Positions 17,236-25,910 of a stretch of DNA of 64,000 nucleotides are shown piece after piece. A model generated the notes under the pieces. The model ran no database searches and had not been told where the DNA came from. It saw nothing but the letters and a program-made list of their open reading frames with translations. Each line of letters starts with the position of its first letter. Position 1 is the stretch's first letter. The position numbers were made by a program, and so were the translations under genes. The stretch comes from B46-G9 sp964548365 (GTDB lineage: Bacteria; Desulfobacterota; DSM-4660; Desulfatiglandales; Desulfatiglandaceae): the NCBI GenBank assembly GCA_964548365.1, contig CAZJRD010000005.1:57007-121006 (forward strand), given 5' to 3'.

Positions 17236-17270
17236 TCCCACCGGCCTTTTGGAAGGTCGGTGGGAAATTT
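17236..17270 (+). terminator. Hairpin terminator/attenuator between binding protein and permease genes
   Basis: A 13-bp stem with one G-U pair (TCCCACCGGCCTT / AAGGTCGGTGGGA) and a TTGG loop spans 17236-17265 and is followed by an AT-rich tail (AATTTATTTT). Partial termination here would give more binding protein than permease, a common arrangement in ABC operons. Confidence 0.75.
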
Positions 17271-17335
17271 ATTTTGTCTATACGATTTCCTTTCAGAATT
17301 TCTCTTGAAATAACTGACAAATCAGGTTGAGGATA

Positions 17336-18250
17336 ATGGAATTTTCTCAAATTATAGTGAACAGTCTGATCAGAGGCTCGGAATTGAGTTTGCTGGCGAT
17401 TGGGCTGACAATGGTGTTCGATATCCTGAAATTTTCCAATTTCGCTCACGCTGACTATGCTGTTTTGGGTGCCTTTCTAGCGTATACTTTTAATCAGGTA
17501 TTTGGAATAAACCTCTTAATAGCAATCGTTTTGGCAGCATTATTTACCGGCCTCTTTGGCATAGCAATAGATAGAATTCTTTTCAAGCGATTAAGGGTTA
17601 TTGGGGCTAACCCGGTATCTTTAATGATAATTTCCATGGGCATTGAGATTGCATTGAGGAATATGTTGCGATTGATATGGACGAGCGAGATAAAGACATA
17701 TGCAATAGCAATAAGGAAGCCTTTTGAAATATTAGGGGCGCGGATTACCCCGCTCCAGATCAAAATAGTTCTCGTGGGATTTCTTTCTATGGTAGCCTTT
17801 CACATTCTCCTGCACAAAACAAAATTCGGGAAATCCTTACGGGCAATTTCTGACAACAGGGTGCTGGCCAGTGCCTGCGCCATCGACTCTGAGAAGATGA
17901 TCACATGGATGTGGTTTTTGGCATGTGCCTACGGTGTTATTGGGGGAACCATGATCGCAATGGAGCATGTGCTCTATCCAAGACTTGGTTTTGACATCCT
18001 CATTCCGGTCTTTTGTGCAACAATATTGGGAGGTATTGGAAATCCATACGGTGCGATGGTGGGCGCATTGATTCTCGCATTTGCAGAAAATATCGTCCTG
18101 GCCCTGGACTTGAGCCGGTTAATCAATTTGGGTGGTTTTTTCAATGTCCATTCCATTCAAATAAGTACCGGTTACAAACCTGCAATCAGCTTTGTCATGC
18201 TGATAATTATTTTGCTCTGGAAACCAACCGGAATCTTGAGGAAGAAATAA
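17336..18250 (+). CDS. livH: Branched-chain-type ABC transporter permease, LivH family
   Basis: Integral inner-membrane permease of about 304 residues with roughly eight hydrophobic helices. It has the family segments LAIGLTMVFDILKFSNFAH near the N terminus and FCATILGGIGNPYGAMVGA near residue 225, matching the LivH EAA-like loop. The ATG at 17336 follows TTGAGGA; a TTG start nine bases earlier is also open. It ends 1 nt before the LivM gene, indicating an operon. Confidence 0.88.
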   Translation: MEFSQIIVNSLIRGSELSLLAIGLTMVFDILKFSNFAHADYAVLGAFLAYTFNQVFGINLLIAIVLAALFTGLFGIAIDRILFKRLRVIGANPVSLMIISMGIEIALRNMLRLIWTSEIKTYAIAIRKPFEILGARITPLQIKIVLVGFLSMVAFHILLHKTKFGKSLRAISDNRVLASACAIDSEKMITWMWFLACAYGVIGGTMIAMEHVLYPRLGFDILIPVFCATILGGIGNPYGAMVGALILAFAENIVLALDLSRLINLGGFFNVHSIQISTGYKPAISFVMLIIILLWKPTGILRKK

Positions 18251-18251
18251 G

Positions 18252-19172
18252 ATGCCAATAATTAATTTTTTCATTTATCTCCTAACAATGGTCGGTATTT
18301 ATGGCTTGCTTGCCATGAGCCTTAACTTTCAGGTTGGTTTTGCAGGCCTGATAAATTTTGGCCAAGTTGCTTTTTTCTGTATAGGGGCTTACACATCATC
18401 GCTCCTGGCAACCAAAGTTGGAATCCCCCTCCCTTTTTGCTTTGCGGGAGGGATGGTCATCAGCGGTCTGTTCGGGTACCTAATGAGTATCCCCACAAGA
18501 TCTCTGAAGTCAGATTATTGGGCAATCGCAACACTAGCGACTGCAGAGGTAATCAGGTTGATCGCCCTCAATGAAGGGTGGCTGACCGGGGGACCTTTTG
18601 GAGTTATGACCATTCCTCAGCCGTTCCAGTTTCTCTTTTCCAGGGACAGTTATCCCCTTTTCTATCTTGTCTTGGTCCTTATATGTGTTTTGCTGATCTA
18701 TTTTGCCCTTTCTTTACTCAGCGATTCCCCATTCGGCAGGGATGTGAAGGCAATTCGAGATGATGAGGAGTTGTGCCTGAGCCTGGGGAAAAATACCCGT
18801 CAGATAAAACTGCAGGCCATGGTTGTCGCTGGAATGGTGGGGGGGCTCGCAGGAGCACTATTTGCTCATTATATCACCTTTATTTCACCCGAAAACTTTA
18901 GACCTATTGAGACGTTTCTCATGTGGGCAATGATAATCGTGGGAGGCAGGGGAAACCATGCGGGCGCTATTCTTGGAGCTGTAATTATACAGCTTTTCAA
19001 CGTTTCTACGAGATTCATAGGTGAATATGTGTCCTTGAGCCCCGATGTTATGGCATCCTTACGAATGCTTATTATTGGCCTTTTAATCATCTTATTTATT
19101 TCGTATCGGCCGGAAGGACTGATAAAGGAAAAAAAGAAAGTTTACTATCTCAAAAGGAGAGATGGGGAGTAA
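18252..19172 (+). CDS. livM: Branched-chain-type ABC transporter permease, LivM family
   Basis: The second permease subunit has 306 residues and multiple transmembrane helices. The segments AMSLNFQVGFAGLINFGQVA near residue 22 and RAIRDDEELCLSLG-like KAIRDDEELCLSLGKN near residue 165 are hallmarks of LivM proteins. A single nucleotide separates it from livH, and livG begins 8 nt after its stop. Confidence 0.88.
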   Translation: MPIINFFIYLLTMVGIYGLLAMSLNFQVGFAGLINFGQVAFFCIGAYTSSLLATKVGIPLPFCFAGGMVISGLFGYLMSIPTRSLKSDYWAIATLATAEVIRLIALNEGWLTGGPFGVMTIPQPFQFLFSRDSYPLFYLVLVLICVLLIYFALSLLSDSPFGRDVKAIRDDEELCLSLGKNTRQIKLQAMVVAGMVGGLAGALFAHYITFISPENFRPIETFLMWAMIIVGGRGNHAGAILGAVIIQLFNVSTRFIGEYVSLSPDVMASLRMLIIGLLIILFISYRPEGLIKEKKKVYYLKRRDGE

Positions 19173-19180
19173 CCGCTCTT

Positions 19181-19936
19181 ATGCTGAAAATCAAGGACCT
19201 GCAAAAAAATTTTGGCAGCCTTCGGGCGTTGGATAGAGTGTCCCTTGAGGTAGAAGGCGATTCAATCTTTGGGTTGATAGGCCCGAACGGTTCAGGGAAA
19301 ACCACCTTATTCAATGTTGTATCAGGATTTTACGAGAAAGACGGTGGTGAAATTTTGTTCAAGGGAGAAAGAGTGGACGGATTGACGCCGGATGGGATTG
19401 CCAGAAAAGGGCTGTGCCGCACTTTCCAGATTGCCAAAGCCCCCGAGAAGTTGACCGTATTGGAGAATATGATGCTTGCGGCCAAGGAACAACGTGGTGA
19501 GAATCCTTTCAGTGCACTATTTACACGCAGGCGAACCGCTCGGGTGGAAAGGGAAAATCTCGACAGGGCAATGGAACTGCTCGAAGTACTCCAACTGGTG
19601 GACTTGAAAAACGAGTATGCGGGCGATCTGTCGGGAGGACAGAAAAAACTTCTTTCACTGGGTCGGGTCTTTATGCTGCAACCGGATATGATTCTCCTTG
19701 ATGAACCTACCGCTGGAGTCAATCCTACGTTAACGATGCAGTTGATGAAGGCCATAAAAGAATTGCAGCAAAGGGAACATAAATCGGTCTTTATTATCGA
19801 GCATAGTATGAAGGTTATTAGCAGTATTTGTGATAAGGTTTACGTACTCAATTTTGGGAAAAAGATGGCAGAGGGTACACCGGCCGAGATTCAGAAGAAC
19901 GAAAAAGTGCTGGAAGCCTATCTGGGTGGCGCTTGA
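19181..19936 (+). CDS. livG: Branched-chain-type ABC transporter ATPase, LivG family
   Basis: The 251-residue ABC ATPase has Walker A GPNGSGKT near residues 33-40, the signature LSGGQKKLL near 148, Walker B ILLDEPTAGVNP near 168 and an H-loop in IIEHSM. The insertion GLCRTFQIAK after Walker A is typical of LivG. It energises uptake with LivF. Confidence 0.9.
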   Translation: MLKIKDLQKNFGSLRALDRVSLEVEGDSIFGLIGPNGSGKTTLFNVVSGFYEKDGGEILFKGERVDGLTPDGIARKGLCRTFQIAKAPEKLTVLENMMLAAKEQRGENPFSALFTRRRTARVERENLDRAMELLEVLQLVDLKNEYAGDLSGGQKKLLSLGRVFMLQPDMILLDEPTAGVNPTLTMQLMKAIKELQQREHKSVFIIEHSMKVISSICDKVYVLNFGKKMAEGTPAEIQKNEKVLEAYLGGA

Positions 19937-19967
19937 ATCGGTTGTGGTTCCGGGAGGTTCGAGTTGT

Positions 19968-20675
19968 ATGGCTTTATTAGAAGCAAATGACGTCGTATCA
20001 GGTTACGGGAAAACAGATATCCTGCATGGTGTGTCCATAACCGTTGGAAAAGATGAGATAGTGACAATCATCGGACCCAATGGGGCCGGAAAATCAACAT
20101 TGTTTAGAACGATAATGGGATATCTCATGCCTCGTGCCGGAAGTATCTTGTTTTCAGGCGAAGATGTAACCAGATTGGCCCCGAACAAGAAAGTAGAAAA
20201 AGGCATAGCCTATGTCCCCCAGCTGGAAAATACGTTTCCTTCTCTCACAATTCTGGAAAACCTGGAAATGGGGGGGTATTCGAAAGATAGTGAAGTACTC
20301 AGAAAAGGTATAGAGAATGCTTTTGAAACCTTCCCCATTCTCGGTAGCAGAAGAAAGCAACGGGCAAAGTCCCTCAGCGGCGGTGAGAGACAGATGCTCG
20401 CCATGAGCATGGCACTCATGACCGAACCTGATCTCCTCTTATTGGATGAACCGTCTGCCGGGCTTTCTCCAAAGATTACTGAGGAGGTTTTTAATCAGAT
20501 AAAGCGATTGCATCAAGAGGGAATTGGTATTCTGATCATTGAACAGGATGCCCATGGGTCTCTGAGTATTTCTGACAGGGGATATGTCTTGGCCATGGGG
20601 CAGAACTATTTTGATGGGTCGGCTGACTCCATTCTCAACAATGCTCAAATCCGAGAAGCCTTCCTGGGCGAGTGA
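19968..20675 (+). CDS. livF: Branched-chain-type ABC transporter ATPase, LivF family
   Basis: The 235-residue partner ATPase has Walker A GPNGAGKST, the LivF-like segment GIAYVPQLENTFPSLT, the signature LSGGERQML and Walker B LLLDEPSAGLSP. The start was set at 19968 (MALLEANDVV) because GGGAGGT lies upstream and matches family length; the frame remains open upstream into livG. It completes the five-component transporter. Confidence 0.9.
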   Translation: MALLEANDVVSGYGKTDILHGVSITVGKDEIVTIIGPNGAGKSTLFRTIMGYLMPRAGSILFSGEDVTRLAPNKKVEKGIAYVPQLENTFPSLTILENLEMGGYSKDSEVLRKGIENAFETFPILGSRRKQRAKSLSGGERQMLAMSMALMTEPDLLLLDEPSAGLSPKITEEVFNQIKRLHQEGIGILIIEQDAHGSLSISDRGYVLAMGQNYFDGSADSILNNAQIREAFLGE

Positions 20676-20779
20676 TTGCGCTCTTCTTTTACAATGGCAT
20701 TTTTTCAGGGTTGGACCGATTAATCGGTTTGCCCGTAAGCGGGGAATAAAAGACAGACAAAGAAGTAAAAAGGTGCTTC

Positions 20780-21550
20780 ATGAAAAGTGTGGGATTTATT
20801 GGCACTGGAAATATCACTTCAGCTCTGGTTGAAGGGCTCTGCAGCACCGGGGATCAGCCGAAGAGTATCCTAGTATCTCCACGGAATGCAGCAAAGGCAG
20901 CCAAACTCGCGGCTGGATTTTCCCAGGTTCGTGTTGCGGAGGATAATCAAGCCGTCATTGATGGAAGTGCCATAGTGTTTCTGGCCCTACTTCCTGAAAT
21001 TGCGCCTGATGTGCTCCCTCAGCTCCATTTTCGTAAGGATCAGAAAATAGTTTCTTTAATCGCCGTAACACCGATCGATTTGATCAAAACACTTATCGGA
21101 GACCTTGATCATGTTGTCCGGGCGGTGCCCCTGCCTACGGTCGCCCAACATGAAGGACCTGTTATCCTTTATCCTGATGACCCTGAAATCGGAGATATAT
21201 TCAAGTCGATTGGAACCCTGGTCGTGGTCTCCTCTGAAAAGGAAGTTGGGGTATTGGCATCGGTAACTGCCCTGATAAGCCCATTTTTTGCTTTAATGGG
21301 CGCAATTTCTGACTGGGCGGCGACTGGAGGGATAGAAGAATGCGTTGCACGTCGGTTCACTGCTTCAATGTTCCGCGCATTGGCTGCTCAAGCTATGGCA
21401 ATGGACAAGAGTGATTTCTCTGAATTTGCGGTAGAGGCGGCAACACCGGGGGGACTCAATGAACAGGCCTCGGCGATCATCAATGTGAAAGGCGGTTTTA
21501 GCGCTTTCCTGGATGCCTTGAATGCAGTAGCTGCTCGATCAAGTGATTAA
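20780..21550 (+). CDS. Pyrroline-carboxylate reductase-like (ProC family) oxidoreductase
   Basis: The 256-residue protein opens with the Rossmann motif GFIGTGNITSAL (residues 5-16) and has the ProC layout with a C-terminal helical dimerisation domain containing ATPGGLNEQA. ProC-family enzymes reduce cyclic imines such as pyrroline-5-carboxylate to L-proline with NAD(P)H. In this island the imine could come from the glycyl radical dehydratase (pyrroline-5-carboxylate) or, if specificity differs, from the AcnX product (pyrroline-2-carboxylate). The sequence is divergent from housekeeping ProC, so the substrate is unproven. Confidence 0.75.
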   Translation: MKSVGFIGTGNITSALVEGLCSTGDQPKSILVSPRNAAKAAKLAAGFSQVRVAEDNQAVIDGSAIVFLALLPEIAPDVLPQLHFRKDQKIVSLIAVTPIDLIKTLIGDLDHVVRAVPLPTVAQHEGPVILYPDDPEIGDIFKSIGTLVVVSSEKEVGVLASVTALISPFFALMGAISDWAATGGIEECVARRFTASMFRALAAQAMAMDKSDFSEFAVEAATPGGLNEQASAIINVKGGFSAFLDALNAVAARSSD

Positions 21551-21632
21551 CCCTCGTTTTCTTCCTGATTTCCTCCAAGTTATGGGTACTGTTCAGCCTT
21601 TCTATTTTTTGGAATGAATAGGGGAATAACGT

Positions 21633-22679
21633 ATGAAGTCTGCTAAACTGATAACCGCTATTGACGCCCACGCAGAGGGCAATCCCGAAAGGGTGGTAAC
21701 GGGAGGGATCCCTTTCATTCCCGGTAAAACTATGTTGGAGAAATCAAAGTATGTGCGGGATCACCTGGACTATCTTCGAACACTTTTGGTGCATGAGCCC
21801 AGAGGGCACAGTAATATGTATGCCGCGCTCCTTGTCCCCCCTTGTGATGACAGGGCAGATATCGGCGTGATTTACCTAGAACCAGGCGGGTATGTCACCA
21901 TGTGCGGCCATGGAACCATTGCCATTTGTACCGTTCTTGTTGAAACGGGGGGCTTCCAAATATCGGATCAGGAAACAGAAATCGTGCTTGATACGCCTGC
22001 AGGGCTTGTGCGAGCCAAGGTGGACATGGAGGACGGAAAAGCAATCGCCGTTACCATCCAAAATGTTCCTTCTTTCCTTTACATGAAAGATGTGTTCGTT
22101 GAGGTGCCTGAGATCGGGAAGGTAAAAATTGATATTGCCTATGGTGGCAATTTCTATGCCATTTTGCAGGCTGAAAGCATAGGTTTGGACATAAGACCTG
22201 AGCAGGCACGGAAATTGATCGCAGCGGGGTCAAGAATCTGGCAGGCGGTTAATGAGGGATTTGAGATCCATCATCCGGAACAACCGGAGATAGATTGTAT
22301 AAATTATGTGGAATTTTCTGCCCCACCAACGAATCCGGAGGCAAATATGAAGAACGCTGTGGTTGTGCCTCCTGGCGGTATGGATCGTTCTCCATGCGGG
22401 ACAGGAACAAGTGCGAAGATGGCCTCACTTCATGCAAGAGGCAAGCTCGGTCTTGGAGAGGAATTCGTTCACGAGAGCATCATTGGAAGCTTGTTCTACG
22501 CAAAACTGATAGAAGAAACCAAGGTCGGCGATTATGACGCTGTAATCCCGGTGATACGGGGGAGCGCGCATATAACGGGTATCAGCCAGTTTATGGTTGA
22601 TCCTGATGATCCATTTCCTGTGGGATTCCAGCTCGGAAAAACTGAGAAACTTTATGGTTTTGGGTATAGAGCCGGATAA
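21633..22679 (+). CDS. Proline racemase / hydroxyproline 2-epimerase family protein (copy 1)
   Basis: Cofactor-independent racemase fold of 348 residues. Both catalytic cysteines are present: C91 in MCGHGTI and C255 in DRSPCGTGTSAK. A Cys/Cys pair points to racemase or 2-epimerase chemistry, not to trans-3-hydroxyproline dehydration, where the first Cys is replaced by Thr. It probably interconverts trans-4-hydroxy-L-proline and cis-4-hydroxy-D-proline or proline enantiomers. It is the first gene of a racemase + DapA-family module that is repeated immediately downstream. Confidence 0.85.
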   Translation: MKSAKLITAIDAHAEGNPERVVTGGIPFIPGKTMLEKSKYVRDHLDYLRTLLVHEPRGHSNMYAALLVPPCDDRADIGVIYLEPGGYVTMCGHGTIAICTVLVETGGFQISDQETEIVLDTPAGLVRAKVDMEDGKAIAVTIQNVPSFLYMKDVFVEVPEIGKVKIDIAYGGNFYAILQAESIGLDIRPEQARKLIAAGSRIWQAVNEGFEIHHPEQPEIDCINYVEFSAPPTNPEANMKNAVVVPPGGMDRSPCGTGTSAKMASLHARGKLGLGEEFVHESIIGSLFYAKLIEETKVGDYDAVIPVIRGSAHITGISQFMVDPDDPFPVGFQLGKTEKLYGFGYRAG

Positions 22680-22697
22680 ATCCGAAGTAAAAAATAG

Positions 22698-23001
22698 GGT
22701 TCATCCGACTAAAGCGCACTTTCCAGAAGAATAATAGTTCCATGGGAACAGGATATGCCCTTTTTTGTAAGTGACTTTCGGGAGGGCTTCGTATTTTTGT
22801 GACTTATCTATGGGGGAAGCCGCAGCCAGACCTCAGGGAGCTTTATCCTGAGGACTGGAATGCGGAGGGGGCAAAACTCCACCGTGGATAAGTTACAAAA
22901 AATACCAGCCCGGGAGACTCGGAATCGGAGAAAAAAGGGCATATCCTGTACACGCTAGAATAAATCTTTGAGCTTCAAAGTACGCAGGATCCGGATGAAC
23001 C
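22698..23001. repeat. Nested-palindrome repeat, family 1, copy A (full length)
   Basis: A 304-bp element bounded by inverted ends GGTTCATCCG and CGGATGAACC with further matching arms (GCG-n-ACTTT, ACAGGATATGCCC). Inside are GTGACTTATC and its inverse, and at the apex the hairpin CCTCAGG (22831-22837) / CCTGAGG (22847-22853). Four related elements lie at 43900, 53153, 56921 and 59590. It contains no gene and occupies most of the gap between racemase 1 and DapA 1. Confidence 0.85.
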
Positions 23002-23030
23002 AGAAATAGTGTATAAGGAGGAGTTTGATA

Positions 23031-23903
23031 TTGAAAGAGCTAAAAGGAATTTGTGCCGCCCTTTGCACCCCATTCTTCGAGGATGGCGAAAAGGTGGATG
23101 AAACCGCATTGAGGAATCATATAGATTCCATGCTTGAAGCCGGGATACATATTATCCTCGTATGTGGTGGAACTGGTGAATTCGCCTATCTGCGGCCGGA
23201 TGAGCGGAAAAGAATCACCGAGATTGCCTCGAAGCATATCGACGGGCGGGCGGGATTTTTGGTGCAGACATCCGCTATCAATACCCGAGATGCCATTGAG
23301 TACGCAAGACATGCCGAGGGCGAAGGCGCGGATTGTGTTCTTATTCTTCCGCCCTATTTTGAAGGCCCTGACAAGGAGGGAGTCTATTATCATTATGAAA
23401 AGATCGCCGAGGCTATTCATATTCCGATCATGGCCTATAACATCCCAGTCCACTCCGGCATTGATATCACACCGGACTTCTTCCAGCGCCTCGGGGAGAT
23501 AGACAATGTGAAGTATATTAAAGACAGCACCGGTGATATTATCCGGATACAGGAATTGCTCGCAACAGGAGCAACCGTTTTTAACGGTGGAGACCCCATC
23601 GCGTTTTTCAGTCTCCTGGCTGGATGCCCCGGATGTGTGTGGGGTGCTCCCAATGCCATGCCGAAGGAGGCAGTTACGCTTTATAACTACATGACGTCTG
23701 GAAAGATCGAGGAAGCAAGGGAACTGTGGGCCCGGATGTTTCCTGCAAACCTGTTTTTCTGGACCCATGTATACAATGCATCGGTGAAGGCAGCGACAAA
23801 TCTGTCGGGAAGAAAGGTGGGGCCCTGCCGGAAGCCTGTTCAACCCCTGACACAAAAGGAAATGAATGAACTGAAGAGGGTTTTACAGCTTTTGGGTATC
23901 TAG
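23031..23903 (+). CDS. DapA/NAL-family lyase (copy 1), candidate pyrroline-4-hydroxy-2-carboxylate deaminase
   Basis: Class I Schiff-base aldolase fold of 290 residues. The Schiff-base lysine is K164 in YIKDSTGD, with Y136 in MAYNIP and GGTGE at 46-50. Housekeeping dihydrodipicolinate synthase is unlikely given the context. In bacterial hydroxyproline pathways a DapA-family deaminase converts pyrroline-4-hydroxy-2-carboxylate to 2-oxoglutarate semialdehyde, and that is the inferred role. The TTG at 23031 lies 7 nt after AAGGAGGAG; a TTG at 23025 is too close to the site. Confidence 0.8.
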   Translation: MKELKGICAALCTPFFEDGEKVDETALRNHIDSMLEAGIHIILVCGGTGEFAYLRPDERKRITEIASKHIDGRAGFLVQTSAINTRDAIEYARHAEGEGADCVLILPPYFEGPDKEGVYYHYEKIAEAIHIPIMAYNIPVHSGIDITPDFFQRLGEIDNVKYIKDSTGDIIRIQELLATGATVFNGGDPIAFFSLLAGCPGCVWGAPNAMPKEAVTLYNYMTSGKIEEARELWARMFPANLFFWTHVYNASVKAATNLSGRKVGPCRKPVQPLTQKEMNELKRVLQLLGI

Positions 23904-23928
23904 AATGTGAACGGGAGGTATTTTTGGA

Positions 23929-24939
23929 ATGAAGATCAACCGAGTATTTTCTACCATTGACACACACACAGGGGGTGAACCCACCAGAACCATTATTGGT
24001 GGACTTCCTTACATCCCTGGAAAAACAATTGTGGAAAAAATGGAGTATATGAAAGAGAACATGGATTGGGTTCGGACAGCACTTATGTTCGAGCCTCGGG
24101 GACACAGCGTCATGTCCGGTGTCATCTTGACTGAACCGACGCATCCTGAAGCTGATGTCGGTGTTATCTTTATTGAAACAGGTGGTTATTTACCCATGTG
24201 TGGACACGATACCATTGGGGTCAGTACCGCGCTGGTCGAGGCTGGGATGGTGGAAGTTCAGGAACCCTTTACCGAAATCACCCTTGATACGCCTGCAGGC
24301 TTGACTCGGGTTAAAGTGAAGGTGGAAGAGGGAAAGGCACGATCGGTAACGTTCCGAAATATTCCGTCGTTTGTCTTTGCTCAAGATGTGGAAGTTGACG
24401 TGCCGAGGTGTGGAAAGATCAAGATGGACGTATCTTATGGCGGGAATGTGTATGCAATACTTCCTGCAGATGCAGTGGGTCTCGAAATCCTTCCGGAAAA
24501 TGCAAGCGAGATCATTGAAAAAGGCACACTGGTAAGAGAGGCGGTGAACAGCCAGGTCAAGATTCAGCACCCGGAAAAGAGTTTTATCAATGAATGTACG
24601 CATGTGGAATTTTATGGAAGGCCCGGTAAATCATCGGGTGCACATCTGAAAAATGCGGTGTTTTTTGCAGATGGTGGGATTGACCGTTCCCCATGTGGGA
24701 CCGGGACCTCGGCAAAGGTGGCCACTCTCTATGCGAAGGGAGAGCTGAAACTGAACGAGGAATTCATCCACGAAAGCATTATTGGAAGCATTTTTAAGGC
24801 GCGAGCAGTGGAAGAAACAAAGGTAGGCCCTTACCAGGCGGTTATTCCGGAAGTAACTGGAAGCGCCTACATCATGGGAATGAGCCAGTTCCTGATAGAC
24901 CCGGATGATCCACACAGGAATGGGTTCCTCTTGAGTTGA
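23929..24939 (+). CDS. Proline racemase / hydroxyproline 2-epimerase family protein (copy 2)
   Basis: The 336-residue paralogue of the gene at 21633 keeps both catalytic cysteines, C91 in MCGHDTI and C256 in DRSPCGTGTSAK. The residue after the CGH motif differs (Asp here, Gly in copy 1), which may tune specificity. Start ATG 23929 follows GGGAGGT. It is 25 nt after DapA 1 and 15 nt before DapA 2, so the whole block is one transcription unit. Confidence 0.85.
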   Translation: MKINRVFSTIDTHTGGEPTRTIIGGLPYIPGKTIVEKMEYMKENMDWVRTALMFEPRGHSVMSGVILTEPTHPEADVGVIFIETGGYLPMCGHDTIGVSTALVEAGMVEVQEPFTEITLDTPAGLTRVKVKVEEGKARSVTFRNIPSFVFAQDVEVDVPRCGKIKMDVSYGGNVYAILPADAVGLEILPENASEIIEKGTLVREAVNSQVKIQHPEKSFINECTHVEFYGRPGKSSGAHLKNAVFFADGGIDRSPCGTGTSAKVATLYAKGELKLNEEFIHESIIGSIFKARAVEETKVGPYQAVIPEVTGSAYIMGMSQFLIDPDDPHRNGFLLS

Positions 24940-24954
24940 AAGGAGAGGATTGAA

Positions 24955-25836
24955 ATGAAAAAACTGAAAGGGGTATTTACAGTGATGGTTACTCCTTTTA
25001 CCCCGGAAGGGAGTATAGATGAGAATGGATTTCGGGGAAACATTGACTGGTATATCAAAGAAGGAATCCACGGTGTCATTTGTCTCGGCAGCACTGGTGA
25101 ATTTGCCAGTCTTTCCATTGAAGAGCGGAGAAGGGTGATCGATGTAACCGTTGATCAGGTTATTGGGAGAGTCCCAGTCATAGCAGGGACGGCTGCAAAT
25201 GCGACCAATGAAGTCATTGAAATGACAAAATATGCCCAAGAGGCAGGCACAGATGCCGCCATTATTGTTACACCATACTATGGGCTGCCGACCCAGGAAG
25301 ATCTTTTTGAACATTACAAGTCCATAGCTGAAAGCGTTACCATCCCGATTATGCTTTACAATAACCCCTGGTATTCCGGGGTTGATATGCTGCCCCCTGT
25401 CGTTGAGAGACTCTCGGAATATGAAAATATTCCGTATATCAAAGAGAGCACAGGGGACATTAAGAGAATCCATGATATTATGCGTCGTTGCGGTAATAAT
25501 ATTGATGTTTGGTGCGGTTGGGATGACCTGATCTTCGAAAGTCTCATGCTTGGATGTGGGGGATGGGTTGCTCCCATCGCCAATTTTCTTCCCAAGAAGG
25601 CTGTTGAGCTTTTCAATTTAGTGGAAGATAAAGAATTTGAAGAGGCCAGGGCGCTTTTTTTTGACATGCTCCCGCTGCTGCATTACCTGGAGGAGGGACA
25701 GCTCACCGGGAAGGTAAAGGAGGCAATGAGCGTCATCGGCCTGGCGGGTGGTGTTCCGCGTAGACCTTTTCTCCCTATCAGCGATGAACAAAAAAGTGAA
25801 TTGCGGTCCATGTTGGCAGATATCGGTCTTATCTGA
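24955..25836 (+). CDS. DapA/NAL-family lyase (copy 2)
   Basis: The 293-residue Schiff-base lyase has K163 in YIKESTGD, Y135 in MLYNNP and LGSTGEF at 44-50. It is only moderately similar to copy 1: for example GGTGEF versus GSTGEF, and NIPVHSG versus NNPWYSG. The paralogues may act on different imine or keto-acid intermediates. AAGGAGAGG lies 7 nt before the ATG. Together with copy 2 of the racemase it forms the second racemase/lyase module. Confidence 0.8.
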   Translation: MKKLKGVFTVMVTPFTPEGSIDENGFRGNIDWYIKEGIHGVICLGSTGEFASLSIEERRRVIDVTVDQVIGRVPVIAGTAANATNEVIEMTKYAQEAGTDAAIIVTPYYGLPTQEDLFEHYKSIAESVTIPIMLYNNPWYSGVDMLPPVVERLSEYENIPYIKESTGDIKRIHDIMRRCGNNIDVWCGWDDLIFESLMLGCGGWVAPIANFLPKKAVELFNLVEDKEFEEARALFFDMLPLLHYLEEGQLTGKVKEAMSVIGLAGGVPRRPFLPISDEQKSELRSMLADIGLI

Positions 25837-25910
25837 TCGTCCACGTCTAACTTTGATTTTCATGATTCATATTCTTGCCCAGCGGGGTCGTCCCGCGACT
25901 TGGAGAAGAA

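Noticed and set aside
23040..23855. A 271-codon minus-strand frame opposite DapA copy 1
   Set aside because: It has no recognisable domain, contains many Cys/His/Arg typical of an antisense shadow, and the plus-strand gene has a catalytic lysine and a ribosome site.
21633..24939. Reading one racemase-family protein as trans-3-hydroxyproline dehydratase
   Set aside because: That activity goes with Thr in place of the first catalytic cysteine. Both proteins keep Cys at position 91, so racemase or epimerase is preferred.
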